Positions 7,539-15,896 of a stretch of 64,000 nucleotides of DNA are shown here, in pieces (within the stretch, counting starts at the first letter, position 1; each line of letters opens with the position of its first letter). The stretch is from Streptomyces sp. CCM_MD2014. Lineage in GTDB: Bacteria; Actinomycetota; Actinomycetes; Streptomycetales; Streptomycetaceae. The stretch is taken from contig NZ_CP009754.1 of NCBI RefSeq assembly GCF_000772045.1, positions 1,054,001 through 1,118,000 on the forward strand, given 5' to 3'. Both the position numbers and the translations under genes were made by a program. Below the pieces are notes generated by a model, which worked only from the letters and a program-made list of their open reading frames with translations, did not search any database and had not been told where the DNA came from.

Positions 7539-8411
7539 TCAGATCACCGGGGGGCGGCCCAGCCGGGTCAGGCGCCACACCGTACGCCACCGCATGGGCC
7601 GACGGGGGCCGCACGGGGTGGCCCAGCCCTCGCGGAAGCCCCCGAACCAGGCCTTCAGCGCAGGTCGCGACGGGCGGCGCAGCAGGGTGAGCGCCATCCA
7701 CACGCCGAGGTAGACCGGGACCAGGAGCGCCGGGAGGTTGCGGCGGGCGAGCCAGACGCGGTTGCGGGCGACCATGCGGTGGTAGACCGCGTGCCGGGAG
7801 GGCGCGGTGGTGGGGTGGTTCAGGACCATGTCGGACCGGTAGTCGATCATCCAGCCCGCGTCGAGGGCCCGCCAGGCGAGGTCGGTCTCCTCGTGGGCGT
7901 AGAAGAACGCGTCCGGCAGTCCGCCGACCTGGCCGAGGACGCGGGTGCGCACCGCGTTGGCGCCGCCGAGGAAGGTGGTGACCCGGGAGGAGCGCATCGG
8001 GTCGGAGGCCCGCAGCCGCGGGACGTGCCGGCGCTGGGTCTCGCCGGTGTCCGGGTCGGCGATGCGGAAGCTGATGATGCCCAGCTCGTCGTCGGCCGCG
8101 AACGCCTGACGGCACAGTTCGGCGGTGTCGGTGCGGGCGAGCAGGCCGTCGTCGTCCAGGAAGAGCAGGATGTCGACGTCGCTGCCGCCGGGGCCGAAGG
8201 CCTCGATGCCGACGTTGCGGCCGCCGGGGATGCCCAGGTTCTCGGGCAGTTCGACGGTGCGCACGCCTTCGGGCACCTCGGGTACGGGCGCGCCGTTGCC
8301 GACCACGACGACCTGGACCGGGTCGCCGTCCTGCTTGGCGACCGAGTCGAGCAGGGCCCGCAGCTCCTCGGGACGGTTGCCCATCGTGATGACGACGGCG
8401 CCGACCTTCAT
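7539..8411 (-). CDS. Family 2 glycosyltransferase
   Basis: This 290-aa GT-A fold enzyme starts MKVGAVVITMGNRPEELRAL, a classic GT2 N terminus. The nucleotide-sugar/metal site is DILLFLDDDGLLART. The acceptor-side motif FYAHEETDLAWRALDAGW matches the ExxDLxxR pattern of rhamnosyl- and galactofuranosyl-transferase-like GT2s. A C-terminal hydrophobic stretch (LLVPVYLGVWMALTLL) suggests membrane association. An upstream GTG (8423) overlaps the stop of the CDP-alcohol transferase (GTGA), but the ATG four codons later is the more usual start of relatives I recall. In context it would decorate the polymer or lipid exported by the TagGH pair. Donor sugar is unknown. Confidence 0.88.
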   Translation of the reverse strand: MKVGAVVITMGNRPEELRALLDSVAKQDGDPVQVVVVGNGAPVPEVPEGVRTVELPENLGIPGGRNVGIEAFGPGGSDVDILLFLDDDGLLARTDTAELCRQAFAADDELGIISFRIADPDTGETQRRHVPRLRASDPMRSSRVTTFLGGANAVRTRVLGQVGGLPDAFFYAHEETDLAWRALDAGWMIDYRSDMVLNHPTTAPSRHAVYHRMVARNRVWLARRNLPALLVPVYLGVWMALTLLRRPSRPALKAWFGGFREGWATPCGPRRPMRWRTVWRLTRLGRPPVI

Positions 8412-8419
8412 GGGCGCGC

Positions 8420-9199
8420 TCACTTCAGCCTGCTGGAGGCGAGGACGGACACGAGGTGCAGCAGGGTCTGCAGCAGCGCGATGCCGGCGAGTACGGCGGT
8501 GCCGAGGCGGGTGAAGAACAGGTCGCCGCGCGCCTGGTCGACGATGGCGAGGACCAGGATGAGCAGGGACGCCTCGATGCCGAGGATCAGCCGGTGGAAC
8601 TTGAGCGCCCCGGCGGCCCGGCGGGCCAGCGCCATGCCGGAGGAGCGCGGCTCGGAGGCGGCCTCCTTGACCGGGGGCATCCCCGCCTGGTGGCGGGCGA
8701 CGCCCACCAGGTCGGTCTCGGCCTTGATCAGGATGGCGCCGAGCGCGGCCAGGGTGCCGAGGAAGGCCCACAGCCAGTCGATGCGTCCCGTGCCCCAGAT
8801 GTCGGCGGCGCGCAGGCCGAGGCCGACCAGCACGGCGGCGTCGGTCAGGTAGGCGCCGACCCGGTCCAGGTAGACCCCGCCGAGCGAGTACTGCTTCTTC
8901 CAGCGGGCGATCTCGCCGTCCACGCAGTCCAGCAGCAGGTACAGCTGGACCGCGACCACGCCGAGCACGGCGCCCCAGACGCCCGGCACGAGCAGCGCCG
9001 GTGCGGCGAGCACGCCGCAGACGGTCATCAGGTACGTGAGCTGGTTGGGCGTGATCCTGGTGTTCACCAGGTAGCGGTCGATCCGCAGCGAGACCTCGCG
9101 CATGTAGAGGCGTCCCGCCCAGTGCTCACCGCTGCGCCGGTCCTTGACCCCCGCGGGATGGACGACCGGGCGTAGTTCAGCTACCGATGGCCTTGACAT
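8420..9199 (-). CDS. CDP-alcohol phosphatidyltransferase family protein with altered active site
   Basis: This membrane enzyme transfers a phospho-alcohol from a CDP-alcohol. The 259-aa protein has several hydrophobic helices. Its motif is DCVDGEIAR then WKKQYSLGGVYLDRVGAYL. Aligned to the family rule D-x2-DG-x2-AR-x8-G-x3-D-x3-D, residues D91, D94, G95, A98, R99, G108 and D112 are present. The fourth aspartate, the proposed general base, is Ala116, with an Asp at 120. Direct reading of the codons (CGG GTC GGC GCC) confirms this. The ATG lies 23 bp inside the end of the dehydrogenase gene. It may use a different base, or act as a partner of the complete enzyme encoded at 10975-12831. Confidence is high for the family and low for the reaction. 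Confidence 0.88.
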   Translation of the reverse strand: MSRPSVAELRPVVHPAGVKDRRSGEHWAGRLYMREVSLRIDRYLVNTRITPNQLTYLMTVCGVLAAPALLVPGVWGAVLGVVAVQLYLLLDCVDGEIARWKKQYSLGGVYLDRVGAYLTDAAVLVGLGLRAADIWGTGRIDWLWAFLGTLAALGAILIKAETDLVGVARHQAGMPPVKEAASEPRSSGMALARRAAGALKFHRLILGIEASLLILVLAIVDQARGDLFFTRLGTAVLAGIALLQTLLHLVSVLASSRLK

Positions 9200-10238
9200 A
9201 GTCGGCGTACAGGTCCTTGATCTGGTCGGTGTTCAGGTCGAGGTGCTCGAGGATCGTGTAGCGGCCGGGCCGCGTCTGGGGGGCGAACTCCACGGCCCGG
9301 AAGAACTCCTCGGGGGTGAACCCGATCTCCTCGGGCAGCACCGGCAGCCCGTGCCGCCGCAGGACCTCCGCCATGTGGGCGGACTCCTCGTGGGCCCCGC
9401 GCAGGTACATCGCGAAGGCCGCGCCCAGGCCGCACTGCTCGCCGTGGGAGGCCGCGCGGGTGGGGAAGAGCAGGTCGAAGGCGTGGTTGATCTCGTGGCA
9501 GGCGCCGGAGGCGGGCCGCGAGTCGCCGGAGACCGACATGGCGATGCCGGTGAGGACCAGGGCCTCGGCCAGCACCTGGAGGAAGTCGTTGTCGCCGATG
9601 CCGCCGGGGTGCCGCAGCACGGCCTCGCCGGCCTGGCGGGCCATCGCGGCGGCGAGGCCGTCGATCTTCTCGCCCTTGACCCGGTTGGCCAGCTCCCAGT
9701 CCGCGATCGCGGAGACGTTGGACACGGCGTCGCCGATGCCGGCGCGCACGAAGCGGGCCGGGGCGGCGCGCACCACGTCCAGGTCGATGACGACGGCGAT
9801 CGGGTTCGGCACGCCGTAGGAGCCGCGGCCGGCGTCGTTGTCGAGGGTGGCGACCGGCGAGCACAGGCCGTCGTGCGCGAGGTTGGTCGGCACGGCGACC
9901 AGCGGGAGGCCGATGCGCGCCGCCGCGAACTTGGCGCAGTCGATGATCTTGCCGCCGCCGAGACCGACGACCGCGTCGTAGTGGCCGCCCTTCATGGCGC
10001 CGGCCAGCTTGATCGCGTCGTCCAGCGTGCCGCCGCCGACCTCGAACCAGTCGGCGCCGGGCAGCGACGGGGCGACACGCTCGCGCAGCCGGGCGCCGGA
10101 GCCGCCGCTGACGGCGACGGCGAGCTTGCCCGAGTGGGAGATGCGCTCGTCGGCGAGTACGCATCCCAGGTCGTCGAGGGCACCCGCGCGGATGTCCACG
10201 ACGACCGGCGACGGGATGAGCCTCGTCAGTACTGGCAC
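9177..10238 (-). CDS. Glycerol-1-phosphate dehydrogenase-like protein (iron-containing alcohol dehydrogenase superfamily)
   Basis: The 353-aa protein has the superfamily NAD loop AVVGLGGGKIIDCAKFAAAR and metal-site segments NLAHDGLCSPVATLDND, SRPASGACHEINHAFDLLF and ASHGEQCGLGAAFAMYL. TNxxHDGxxSP and SRPASGxxHxxxHA are features of archaeal EgsA and bacterial AraM. These make sn-glycerol-1-phosphate from dihydroxyacetone phosphate. The GTG start follows AGGGAG at 5-nt spacing and lies inside the end of the nucleotidyltransferase gene. In this operon it could make an alditol phosphate that the neighbour activates to a CDP-alditol for the CDP-alcohol transferases. Other substrates (2-deoxy-inosose-like, other ketose phosphates) cannot be excluded. 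Confidence 0.85.
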   Translation of the reverse strand: MPVLTRLIPSPVVVDIRAGALDDLGCVLADERISHSGKLAVAVSGGSGARLRERVAPSLPGADWFEVGGGTLDDAIKLAGAMKGGHYDAVVGLGGGKIIDCAKFAAARIGLPLVAVPTNLAHDGLCSPVATLDNDAGRGSYGVPNPIAVVIDLDVVRAAPARFVRAGIGDAVSNVSAIADWELANRVKGEKIDGLAAAMARQAGEAVLRHPGGIGDNDFLQVLAEALVLTGIAMSVSGDSRPASGACHEINHAFDLLFPTRAASHGEQCGLGAAFAMYLRGAHEESAHMAEVLRRHGLPVLPEEIGFTPEEFFRAVEFAPQTRPGRYTILEHLDLNTDQIKDLYADYVKAIGS

Positions 10239-10978
10239 GCGATCTCCCTGCCCTTGGCGAGGTCGTCGTGGTTGTCGATCTCGACCCACTTGACGTCGCC
10301 GATCGGCGCCACGTCGACCTTGAAGCCGCGGTTGACGAGCTCCTGGTAGCCGTCCTCGTAGTAGAGCTGCGGGTCGCGCTCGAAGGTGGCCTTCAGCGCG
10401 TCGGCCAGGTCGGCGGCGGCCTCGCCCTCGATGAGGGTGACGCCGATGTACTCGCCGGTCGCCTCGGCCGGGTCCATCAGCTTGGTGATGCGCTGGACGC
10501 CCTTGTCGGGGTCGACGACGACCTTCATCTCCTCCTCGGCGAGGTTCTTCACCGTGTCGAGGGCGAGGATGATCTTCTTGCCGTCGCCGCGGGCGGCGAG
10601 CAGGGTCTTCTCGACGGAGACGGGGTGCACGGTGTCGCCGTTGGCGAGGATCACGCCGTCTTTGAGGGCGTCACGGCCGCACCACAGGGAGTAGGCGTTG
10701 TTCCACTCCTCGGCCTTGTCGTTGTCGATCAGGGTGAGCTTGACGCCGTACTTCTGCTCCAGCGCCTCCTTGCGGTCGTACACGGCCTCCTTGCGGTAGC
10801 CGACGATGATCCCGACCTCGGTCAGGCCGACCTCGGCGAAGTTGGCCAGCGTCAGGTCGAGCACCGTGATGCTGTCCTCCGCGTCCTCGGGGCCGACCGG
10901 GACCAGTGCCTTGGGCAGGGTGTCGGTGTAGGGGCGCAGACGGCGTCCGGCGCCGGCCGCCAGCACGAGGCCGATCAT
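10226..10978 (-). CDS. Sugar/alditol-phosphate nucleotidyltransferase
   Basis: This 250-aa GT-A-like nucleotidyltransferase begins MIGLVLAAGAGRRLRPYTDT and continues LPKALVPVG, the GxGxRLxP...PKxL nucleotide-binding signature. The metal Asp is in ILANGDTVHPVSVEKT. A late LVNRGFKVDVAPIGDVKWVE resembles MobA/LicC-like cytidylyltransferases. It most plausibly makes a CDP- or NDP-activated alcohol that feeds the two CDP-alcohol transferases. The ATG overlaps the upstream stop as ATGA, and its own stop lies beyond the dehydrogenase start, so the three genes are coupled. The nucleotide (CTP or another) is inferred from the CDP-dependent partners. Confidence 0.87.
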   Translation of the reverse strand: MIGLVLAAGAGRRLRPYTDTLPKALVPVGPEDAEDSITVLDLTLANFAEVGLTEVGIIVGYRKEAVYDRKEALEQKYGVKLTLIDNDKAEEWNNAYSLWCGRDALKDGVILANGDTVHPVSVEKTLLAARGDGKKIILALDTVKNLAEEEMKVVVDPDKGVQRITKLMDPAEATGEYIGVTLIEGEAAADLADALKATFERDPQLYYEDGYQELVNRGFKVDVAPIGDVKWVEIDNHDDLAKGREIACQY

Positions 10979-12831
10979 GCGGGTTCTCCTTCGTCGTGTA
11001 CGGCGGGTGCGCCGACCTTGTGGGCGGCGACCCAGAAGCGGATGCTCTCGACGAGCACCACGAGTGCCACGGCCACGGCGAGGACCGTGAGCGCGAGCTT
11101 GAACTGCGGGGCGGTGAGCAGCGCGGCCAGCACGCAGATCACCAGCGTGCGGCCCTCGTGCCCCCCGATCGTCCGCACCAGCCACTGCGGCGGCGCGCCC
11201 GCGTCGCCGCGGATGCGGTAGACCGTGTCGTAGTGATGGTAGGCGACCGCGGCCACCAGCCCGAAAGCCGCCGGAAGGGCCCCGTTCACGTCGGCTTTCG
11301 CCGCCAGGAACAGGACGGTGAGGTATTCGGCGGCCCGGAAGAACGGCGGGACCAGCCAGTCGAGGGCGCCCTTGAGGGGGCGGGCGACGGCGAGGGCCGA
11401 GGTCAGGACGTAGACGAGTGCGGCGACGAGCGGCCAGGCGCCGCCGAAATCGGTGAGCGCGGCCGTCGCGACGACGGCGGCGCCGCCGAGCAGGGCGACG
11501 GCGGGGGCGGTGAAGCGGGGCAGCCGGCGCGCGGCGGACCGCAGGCCCTTGGCGGCGGCCTCGGCGAGCGGGCCGGAGTCGGCGAGGTCGGCCAGCGCCT
11601 TGGCGGCCCGGTCGGTGCGGGTGGCCCTGCGGGTCAGCGAGCGCAGGACGCGGCCGGCGGTGGTGTACGTCGCGGAGAACGCGCAGCCGACCAGCAGCGC
11701 GTAGAAGGTGATCCGGGGCGTGGTGAGCGCGGTCAGCACGGCGATCATCGCCCAGCGTTCGCCGATCGGCAGCACGATCATGCGGCGCGCCCATACCGTC
11801 CAGCCGACGCTGTCGAGCTTGTCGGAGAGGGCGGCGGTGGGGCTGGTGTTGGCCGAGGCGTCGTGATTGGCCTCGTTGAAGGAGAAGTCGACGACGTGGC
11901 GACAGGTCTGGAGGACCATCGCGCCGAGGGCGAGGGCCCATACGTCGTCGCCGCCGCGGGCGGCTCCGAGGGCGAGGCCCGCGTAGTAGGCGTACTCCTT
12001 GGCCCGGTCGAAGGTGGCGTCGAGCCAGGCGCCGAGCGTGGAGTACTGCAGGGAGTAGCGGGCGAGCTGTCCGTCGGTGCAGTCGAGGACGAAGGAGGCG
12101 ATGAGCAGCACGCCGGCGGCGACGAAGCCGGCGCGGGTGCCGGTGGCGGCGCAGCCCGCCGCTATGAGCGCGGTGATCAGCGAGGCGGTGGTGACCTGGT
12201 TGGGGGTCAGTCCGCGCCGCGCGCACCAGCGGGCGATGTAGCGGGAGTAGGGGCTGATGAAGAAGGTGGTGACGAAGCCGTCGCGGGCCTTGACCGCCGA
12301 CTTCAGGCGTACGGCCTCGTCGTCGACGGCGGCGACGGCCTGCCGTGCCTCGTTGCGGGCCTGCGGGTCGGCGGGGACGGCGGCGACGAGACTGCCCAGT
12401 TCGGGGCGGTGCACGTCGGCGCCGTCGGCGTCGAGCGCGGCGGTGATCCGGTCGGCGAGGCTGTCCGCCTGCCCCACGCCCGGCCTCGCTCGCGCGGGGG
12501 CGCCCCCCTGCGCGGTGCCGCCGCCGACGGCGGAGTTCTCGCGGGCCATCGCGCGGGTCAGCGCCTGGCGGGCGGCCGGCTGGGCGGTCACGGCGCCCGG
12601 GATCGCGGCGAGCGGGAAGCGTGGGTCGGTGAGGCCGAGGCGCAGGGCGTGCGGGTGGCCCACGAAGCGGGCGTCGACCACGGCGACCCGGTGCTCGCCC
12701 GGGACGCGGGCCAGCAGCGTCTCGGTGTCGGCGGCGCCGGTGGCGAGGTGCACGTCGAAGCCCAGGGACCGCAGCTCGCTCTCGATCGACGAACCGGGGA
12801 CCGGCTGACCGGTGAGGATGGCGGTCGGCAA
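10975..12831 (-). CDS. Large CDP-alcohol phosphatidyltransferase (618 aa, DUF5941-like C terminus)
   Basis: The first 180 residues look soluble, with a possible Rossmann-like start (MPTAILTGQPVPGSSIESEL, then VAVVDARFVGHP). This resembles a degenerate nucleotidyltransferase half. At 250-275 is a complete CDP-alcohol motif: D250, D253, G254, A257, R258, G267, D271 and D275, in DCTDGQLARYS...LGAWLDATFD. About ten more hydrophobic segments fill the rest, and the C-terminal half matches what I remember as DUF5941. The start is TTG with GGGAG 9 nt upstream. It is the first gene of the leftward cassette, and its stop overlaps the nucleotidyltransferase ATG. It probably transfers an alditol phosphate to a lipid or glycan. 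A fused cytidylyltransferase/synthase, as in inositol-phosphate enzymes, is the closest analogy. Confidence 0.85.
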   Translation of the reverse strand: MPTAILTGQPVPGSSIESELRSLGFDVHLATGAADTETLLARVPGEHRVAVVDARFVGHPHALRLGLTDPRFPLAAIPGAVTAQPAARQALTRAMARENSAVGGGTAQGGAPARARPGVGQADSLADRITAALDADGADVHRPELGSLVAAVPADPQARNEARQAVAAVDDEAVRLKSAVKARDGFVTTFFISPYSRYIARWCARRGLTPNQVTTASLITALIAAGCAATGTRAGFVAAGVLLIASFVLDCTDGQLARYSLQYSTLGAWLDATFDRAKEYAYYAGLALGAARGGDDVWALALGAMVLQTCRHVVDFSFNEANHDASANTSPTAALSDKLDSVGWTVWARRMIVLPIGERWAMIAVLTALTTPRITFYALLVGCAFSATYTTAGRVLRSLTRRATRTDRAAKALADLADSGPLAEAAAKGLRSAARRLPRFTAPAVALLGGAAVVATAALTDFGGAWPLVAALVYVLTSALAVARPLKGALDWLVPPFFRAAEYLTVLFLAAKADVNGALPAAFGLVAAVAYHHYDTVYRIRGDAGAPPQWLVRTIGGHEGRTLVICVLAALLTAPQFKLALTVLAVAVALVVLVESIRFWVAAHKVGAPAVHDEGEPA

Positions 12832-13307
12832 CCGAACTCACTCCCTGGTGCCGGCGCCTGTGCGCCGGGCCTGTGCATGGTGGAGCGCCCGTGCCTGGGG
12901 CACCCGGGCGGCATGTCGGCAGAGGTTATCGGATGCCGGGAACGCCGTGTTCACCGCCCGTTTCACGGTCGGTCGACGCCGCTTGCACCTGCCTTCGCCG
13001 CGATCATCATCGTGGATCCGGGGCCCGCCTCACAAACCGCGCTCCCAGACCGGGCATCGCGGACATCGCAGAGCGTCGGCGGTCGTTCGCACAGGGTCAG
13101 GGCGGCTTCGCGTGGACGCTGCCGCCATTCGGCGGACGTGACGCTTCCGAATGCCCCGCGGCGCGCTGACCTGCATGACGTTTCCCCAGGTCAGGGCACA
13201 TGACAACGGTGTTCAGTGCCGCGTTGCCGGATACCCCCCACCCGTAGTTGACTGTCCTCCGGGCACCGGGGGCCGGACGCCCTTTCGGACGAGGAGGCGG
13301 CTTTCTC
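12832..13307. other. 476-bp divergent intergenic region
   Basis: No convincing gene is present. It must hold the promoters of the leftward envelope cassette and of the rightward CDF exporter. The one ordered element I see is an inverted repeat, TGACCTG (13167-13173) with CAGGTCA (13187-13193), separated by 13 nt and about 115 bp before the CDF start. Short open frames here have poor codon bias. Confidence 0.5.
13167..13193. promoter_or_regulatory. Inverted repeat TGACCTG-N13-CAGGTCA
   Basis: Perfect 7-bp arms lie in the gap between the envelope cassette and the CDF exporter. The form and size suit a dimeric repressor site. Which of the two divergent units it serves cannot be told. Confidence 0.35.
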
Positions 13308-14246
13308 ATGGGGGCTGGGCACGATCACGGGCACGCGCACGGCGGGCACGCCGGCGGGACGGTGACCGCCGCGTACCGGGGCCGGTTGCGGGTGGCGCTG
13401 GCGATCACCCTCACCGTCATGGTCGTCGAGATCGTCGGCGGTCTGGTCGCCGACTCGCTCGCACTGATCGCCGACGCCGCCCACATGGCGACGGACGCCC
13501 TGGGGCTCGGCATGGCTCTGCTGGCCGTCCACTTCGCGAGCCGCCCGCCGAGCGACCGCCGCACCTTCGGCTACGCCCGCGCCGAGATCCTGGCCGCCCT
13601 GGCCAACTGTCTGCTGCTGCTCGGGGTGGGCGGCTACGTCCTGTACGAGGCGATCGACCGGTTCATCACGCCGGCCGACACAGCGGGCGGGCCGACCGTC
13701 GTCTTCGGCGCGATCGGCCTGGTCGCGAACATGGTGTCGTTGTCGCTGCTGATGCGCGGCCAGAAGGAGAGCCTGAACGTACGGGGCGCCTTCCTGGAGG
13801 TGGCGGCGGACGCGCTGGGCTCCCTGGCGGTGATCGTCTCCGCGCTGGTGATCCTGGCCACCGGCTGGCAGCCCGCCGACCCGATCGCGTCGCTGCTCAT
13901 CGGCCTGATGATCGTGCCCCGTACCGTGCGGCTGCTGCGCGAGACCCTGGACGTGCTGCTCGAGGCGGCTCCCAAGGGCGTGGACATCGCCGAGGTGCGC
14001 GCCCACATACTGGCCCTCGACGGAGTGGAGGACGTCCACGACCTGCACGCCTGGACCATCACCTCGGGCATGCCCGTGCTGTCGGCGCACGTGGTGGTGA
14101 ACGGCGAGGCGCTGAGCGCGATCGGCCACGAGAAGATGCTGCACGAGCTGCAGGGGTGCCTGGGCGACCACTTCGACGTGGAGCACTGCACGTTCCAGCT
14201 GGAGCCGAGCGGTCACGCGGAGCACGAGGCACGGCTGTGCCGTTGA
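13308..14246 (+). CDS. Cation diffusion facilitator (Zn2+/Co2+-type efflux)
   Basis: The 312-aa protein starts with a His-rich tail (GHDHGHAHGGHAGG), a common metal-sensing segment of CDF exporters. Six hydrophobic helices follow. The metal site is in helix II, DSLALIADAAHMATDALGLG (DxxxxxxD...HxxxD). Helix V carries FLEVAADALGSLAV with a partner HxxxD-like site (E/D variant). The C-terminal cytoplasmic domain contains DVHDLHAWTITSGM and ends near HFDVEHCTFQLE. GGAGG stands upstream of the ATG. It should export divalent metal in exchange for protons. It is alone on its strand, followed by a 304-bp gap and idi. Confidence 0.93.
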   Translation: MGAGHDHGHAHGGHAGGTVTAAYRGRLRVALAITLTVMVVEIVGGLVADSLALIADAAHMATDALGLGMALLAVHFASRPPSDRRTFGYARAEILAALANCLLLLGVGGYVLYEAIDRFITPADTAGGPTVVFGAIGLVANMVSLSLLMRGQKESLNVRGAFLEVAADALGSLAVIVSALVILATGWQPADPIASLLIGLMIVPRTVRLLRETLDVLLEAAPKGVDIAEVRAHILALDGVEDVHDLHAWTITSGMPVLSAHVVVNGEALSAIGHEKMLHELQGCLGDHFDVEHCTFQLEPSGHAEHEARLCR

Positions 14247-14550
14247 GGCGCTGCCGGGTACGGGAGGCGGCCCGCCGCACGGGGCAGGGGGCGCGTGCGC
14301 ACCGGGGCGCGCTGTCGAACGCCCCCGTCCGCGTCCGGTCCGCCGCCATGCCCTCCCGGGCACGACGACTCGGGGGATTTCCGGAGGGCGGCGCCGGGAA
14401 TGATCTTCCATCGGACCCCTGCTCGGTGTCCGACCGGACGCCCCCGGTGCCCGTACGGTCACCCGGGACATGCGGGTGTGCCGGGAAGTGCCGAGAGTGC
14501 CGGATTCGTACGGCACACTTGGGGCGCGAGGACCGATGTGAAGGATGGGT
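14247..14550. other. 304-bp gap between the CDF gene and idi
   Basis: No gene with Streptomyces codon bias is visible on either strand, and I see no strong terminator. It presumably holds the idi promoter. I could not single out convincing -35/-10 boxes. Confidence 0.4.
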
Positions 14551-15144
14551 ATGCCGATCACTCCTGCCACCGCGACGCCCAGCTCGTCGAACGGCACCGC
14601 AGACGCGATTTTGCTGGAACTGGTCGACGAGAACGGCGTGACGATCGGCACCGCGGAGAAGCTCTCCGCGCACCAGCCGCCGGGGCGGTTGCACCGCGCC
14701 TTCTCCGTGTTCCTCTTCGACGAGCGGGGACGGCTGCTGCTCCAGCAGCGGGCGCTGGGCAAGTACCACTCCCCCGGTGTGTGGTCCAACACGTGCTGCG
14801 GTCACCCCTACCCGGGCGAGGCGCCGTTCGCGGCTGCGGCCCGGCGGACGTACGAGGAGCTGGGGGTGTCGCCCTCCCTGCTCGCCGAGGCGGGCACGGT
14901 GCGCTACAACCACCCCGACCCGGCCTCGGGGCTGGTCGAGCAGGAGTACAACCATCTCTTCGTCGGACTCGTGCAGGCCGGGCTGCGGCCGGACCCGGAG
15001 GAAGTGGCGCAGACGGCCTTCGTCTCCCCGGCGGAGCTGACCGAGCGGCACGCGAAGGACACCTTCTCGGCGTGGTTCATGACAGTGCTCGACGCGGCCC
15101 GGCCGGCCGTCCGCGAACTGACGGGCGCGTCCGCGGGCTGGTGA
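14551..15144 (+). CDS. idi: Type I isopentenyl-diphosphate delta-isomerase
   Basis: This 197-aa Nudix-fold enzyme interconverts IPP and DMAPP in the cytoplasm, feeding prenyl synthases including that of the hopanoid operon. Catalytic Cys is in SNTCCGHPYPGEAPFAAAAR and the catalytic Glu in EYNHLFVGL. RRTYEELGV is the Nudix-like EE segment. The ATG at 14551 has AAGGA five nt upstream, so I prefer it to the ATG six bases earlier. A strong terminator follows directly. In S. coelicolor idi also lies near the hopanoid genes (recollection). Confidence 0.96.
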   Translation: MPITPATATPSSSNGTADAILLELVDENGVTIGTAEKLSAHQPPGRLHRAFSVFLFDERGRLLLQQRALGKYHSPGVWSNTCCGHPYPGEAPFAAAARRTYEELGVSPSLLAEAGTVRYNHPDPASGLVEQEYNHLFVGLVQAGLRPDPEEVAQTAFVSPAELTERHAKDTFSAWFMTVLDAARPAVRELTGASAGW

Positions 15145-15145
15145 C

Positions 15146-15178
15146 GGGACGCCCGCCGCGGGCGTCCCCGCGGCGGGC
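15146..15178. terminator. Terminator between idi and the ATPase gene
   Basis: Two overlapping, mutually exclusive hairpins can form. GGGACGCC (15146-15153) pairs with GGCGTCCC (15161-15168), and GCCCGCCGCGG (15151-15161) pairs with CCGCGGCGGGC (15168-15178). They start two bases after the idi stop and lie between convergent genes, so they can serve both. Confidence 0.75.
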
Positions 15179-15207
15179 ACCGCGCGGCGGGCCCGCCGTG
15201 GAACGTC

Positions 15208-15660
15208 CTACCGCTGCGCGTGCTTGAGCGGCAGGGCGGCCCAGATCACCTTGCCGCCGCTCGCGGTGTGGGCGACGTCGCACGCCCCGCCCGCCTCCCG
15301 GGTCATCTCGCGGACCAGGAGCAGGCCGCGCCCGCCGGTGCGGCCGTGGTCGGTCTCCAGGGCGGTCGGACGGTAGGGATGGTCGTCCTCCACGGCCACC
15401 CGCACCCACTCGGGGCCGACGGCGACCTCCACGGCGAGCTCCGGCGAGAGCACCGCCGCGTGCCGGACCGCGTTCGTGACCAGTTCCGAGACGATCAGCA
15501 GGAGAGCCTGCGCGACGTCGTCGGAGACCGGCACGCCCTGCCGCGTCAGCAGGTCCCGCACGGCGTGCCGGGCCTGCGGCACCGAGGCGTCCACGGCGGG
15601 GGCGGTGAACCGCCAGACACCTTCGTACGGCAGCGGCCCGGCGGGCCCGGTCTCGTCCAT
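15208..15660 (-). CDS. RsbW-like ATP-binding protein (anti-sigma/serine kinase family)
   Basis: This 150-aa stand-alone HATPase_c domain has an N-box LLLIVSELVTNAVRHAAVL, a central D-box WVRVAVEDDHPYRP and a G-box HGRTGGRGLLLVREMT. Streptomyces encodes dozens of such short anti-sigma-like kinases, most of unknown partner. No sigma factor or anti-anti-sigma gene lies next to it. I chose ATG 15660. A GTG at about 15696 with AGGGG upstream would add 12 residues. It is transcribed towards idi and shares the terminator region. Confidence 0.85.
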   Translation of the reverse strand: MDETGPAGPLPYEGVWRFTAPAVDASVPQARHAVRDLLTRQGVPVSDDVAQALLLIVSELVTNAVRHAAVLSPELAVEVAVGPEWVRVAVEDDHPYRPTALETDHGRTGGRGLLLVREMTREAGGACDVAHTASGGKVIWAALPLKHAQR

Positions 15661-15830
15661 GGTCCGGTCGCCACCCCTGGGCTCGATTGTCACCACACCC
15701 CTGAGTGTTGGTAACGCGCCGGGCTGCACCCGGGAGCTGAACACAAGTCAGCAGATATCGAACGGTTTCTGATCGTTGACGCATGACACGCGACCGTTCC
15801 TGTCCCGCCTGCTCGCCGCATGCCGGCCGT

Positions 15831-15868
15831 CCGGACGCCGGACGCCCGGACGCCCGGACGCCCGGAAC
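15831..15868. repeat. Tandem 8-bp repeat CCGGACGC (about 4 units)
   Basis: Units CCGGACG, CCGGACGC, CCGGACGC, CCGGACGC and a partial CCGGAAC run head to tail just before the enoyl-CoA hydratase start. It is probably a slippage-prone tract. If translation started upstream, copy change would shift the reading frame. Confidence 0.7.
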
Positions 15869-15896
15869 GGAGGGCCGGTGGATAGCATCCGGTTCC

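Noticed and set aside
12873..13169. Open frame of about 98 codons in the 476-bp divergent gap
   Set aside because: Pro/Arg/Gly-rich composition, no ribosome site, codon positions without the Streptomyces GC pattern, and it crosses the likely promoters.
14247..14550. Possible small gene between the CDF exporter and idi
   Set aside because: No frame combines a start, ribosome site and the expected third-position GC bias.
15783..15896. Longer N terminus of the enoyl-CoA hydratase beginning at 15783
   Set aside because: The extension is read through a tandem repeat, is rich in Pro/Arg/Gly, and has no place in the crotonase fold.
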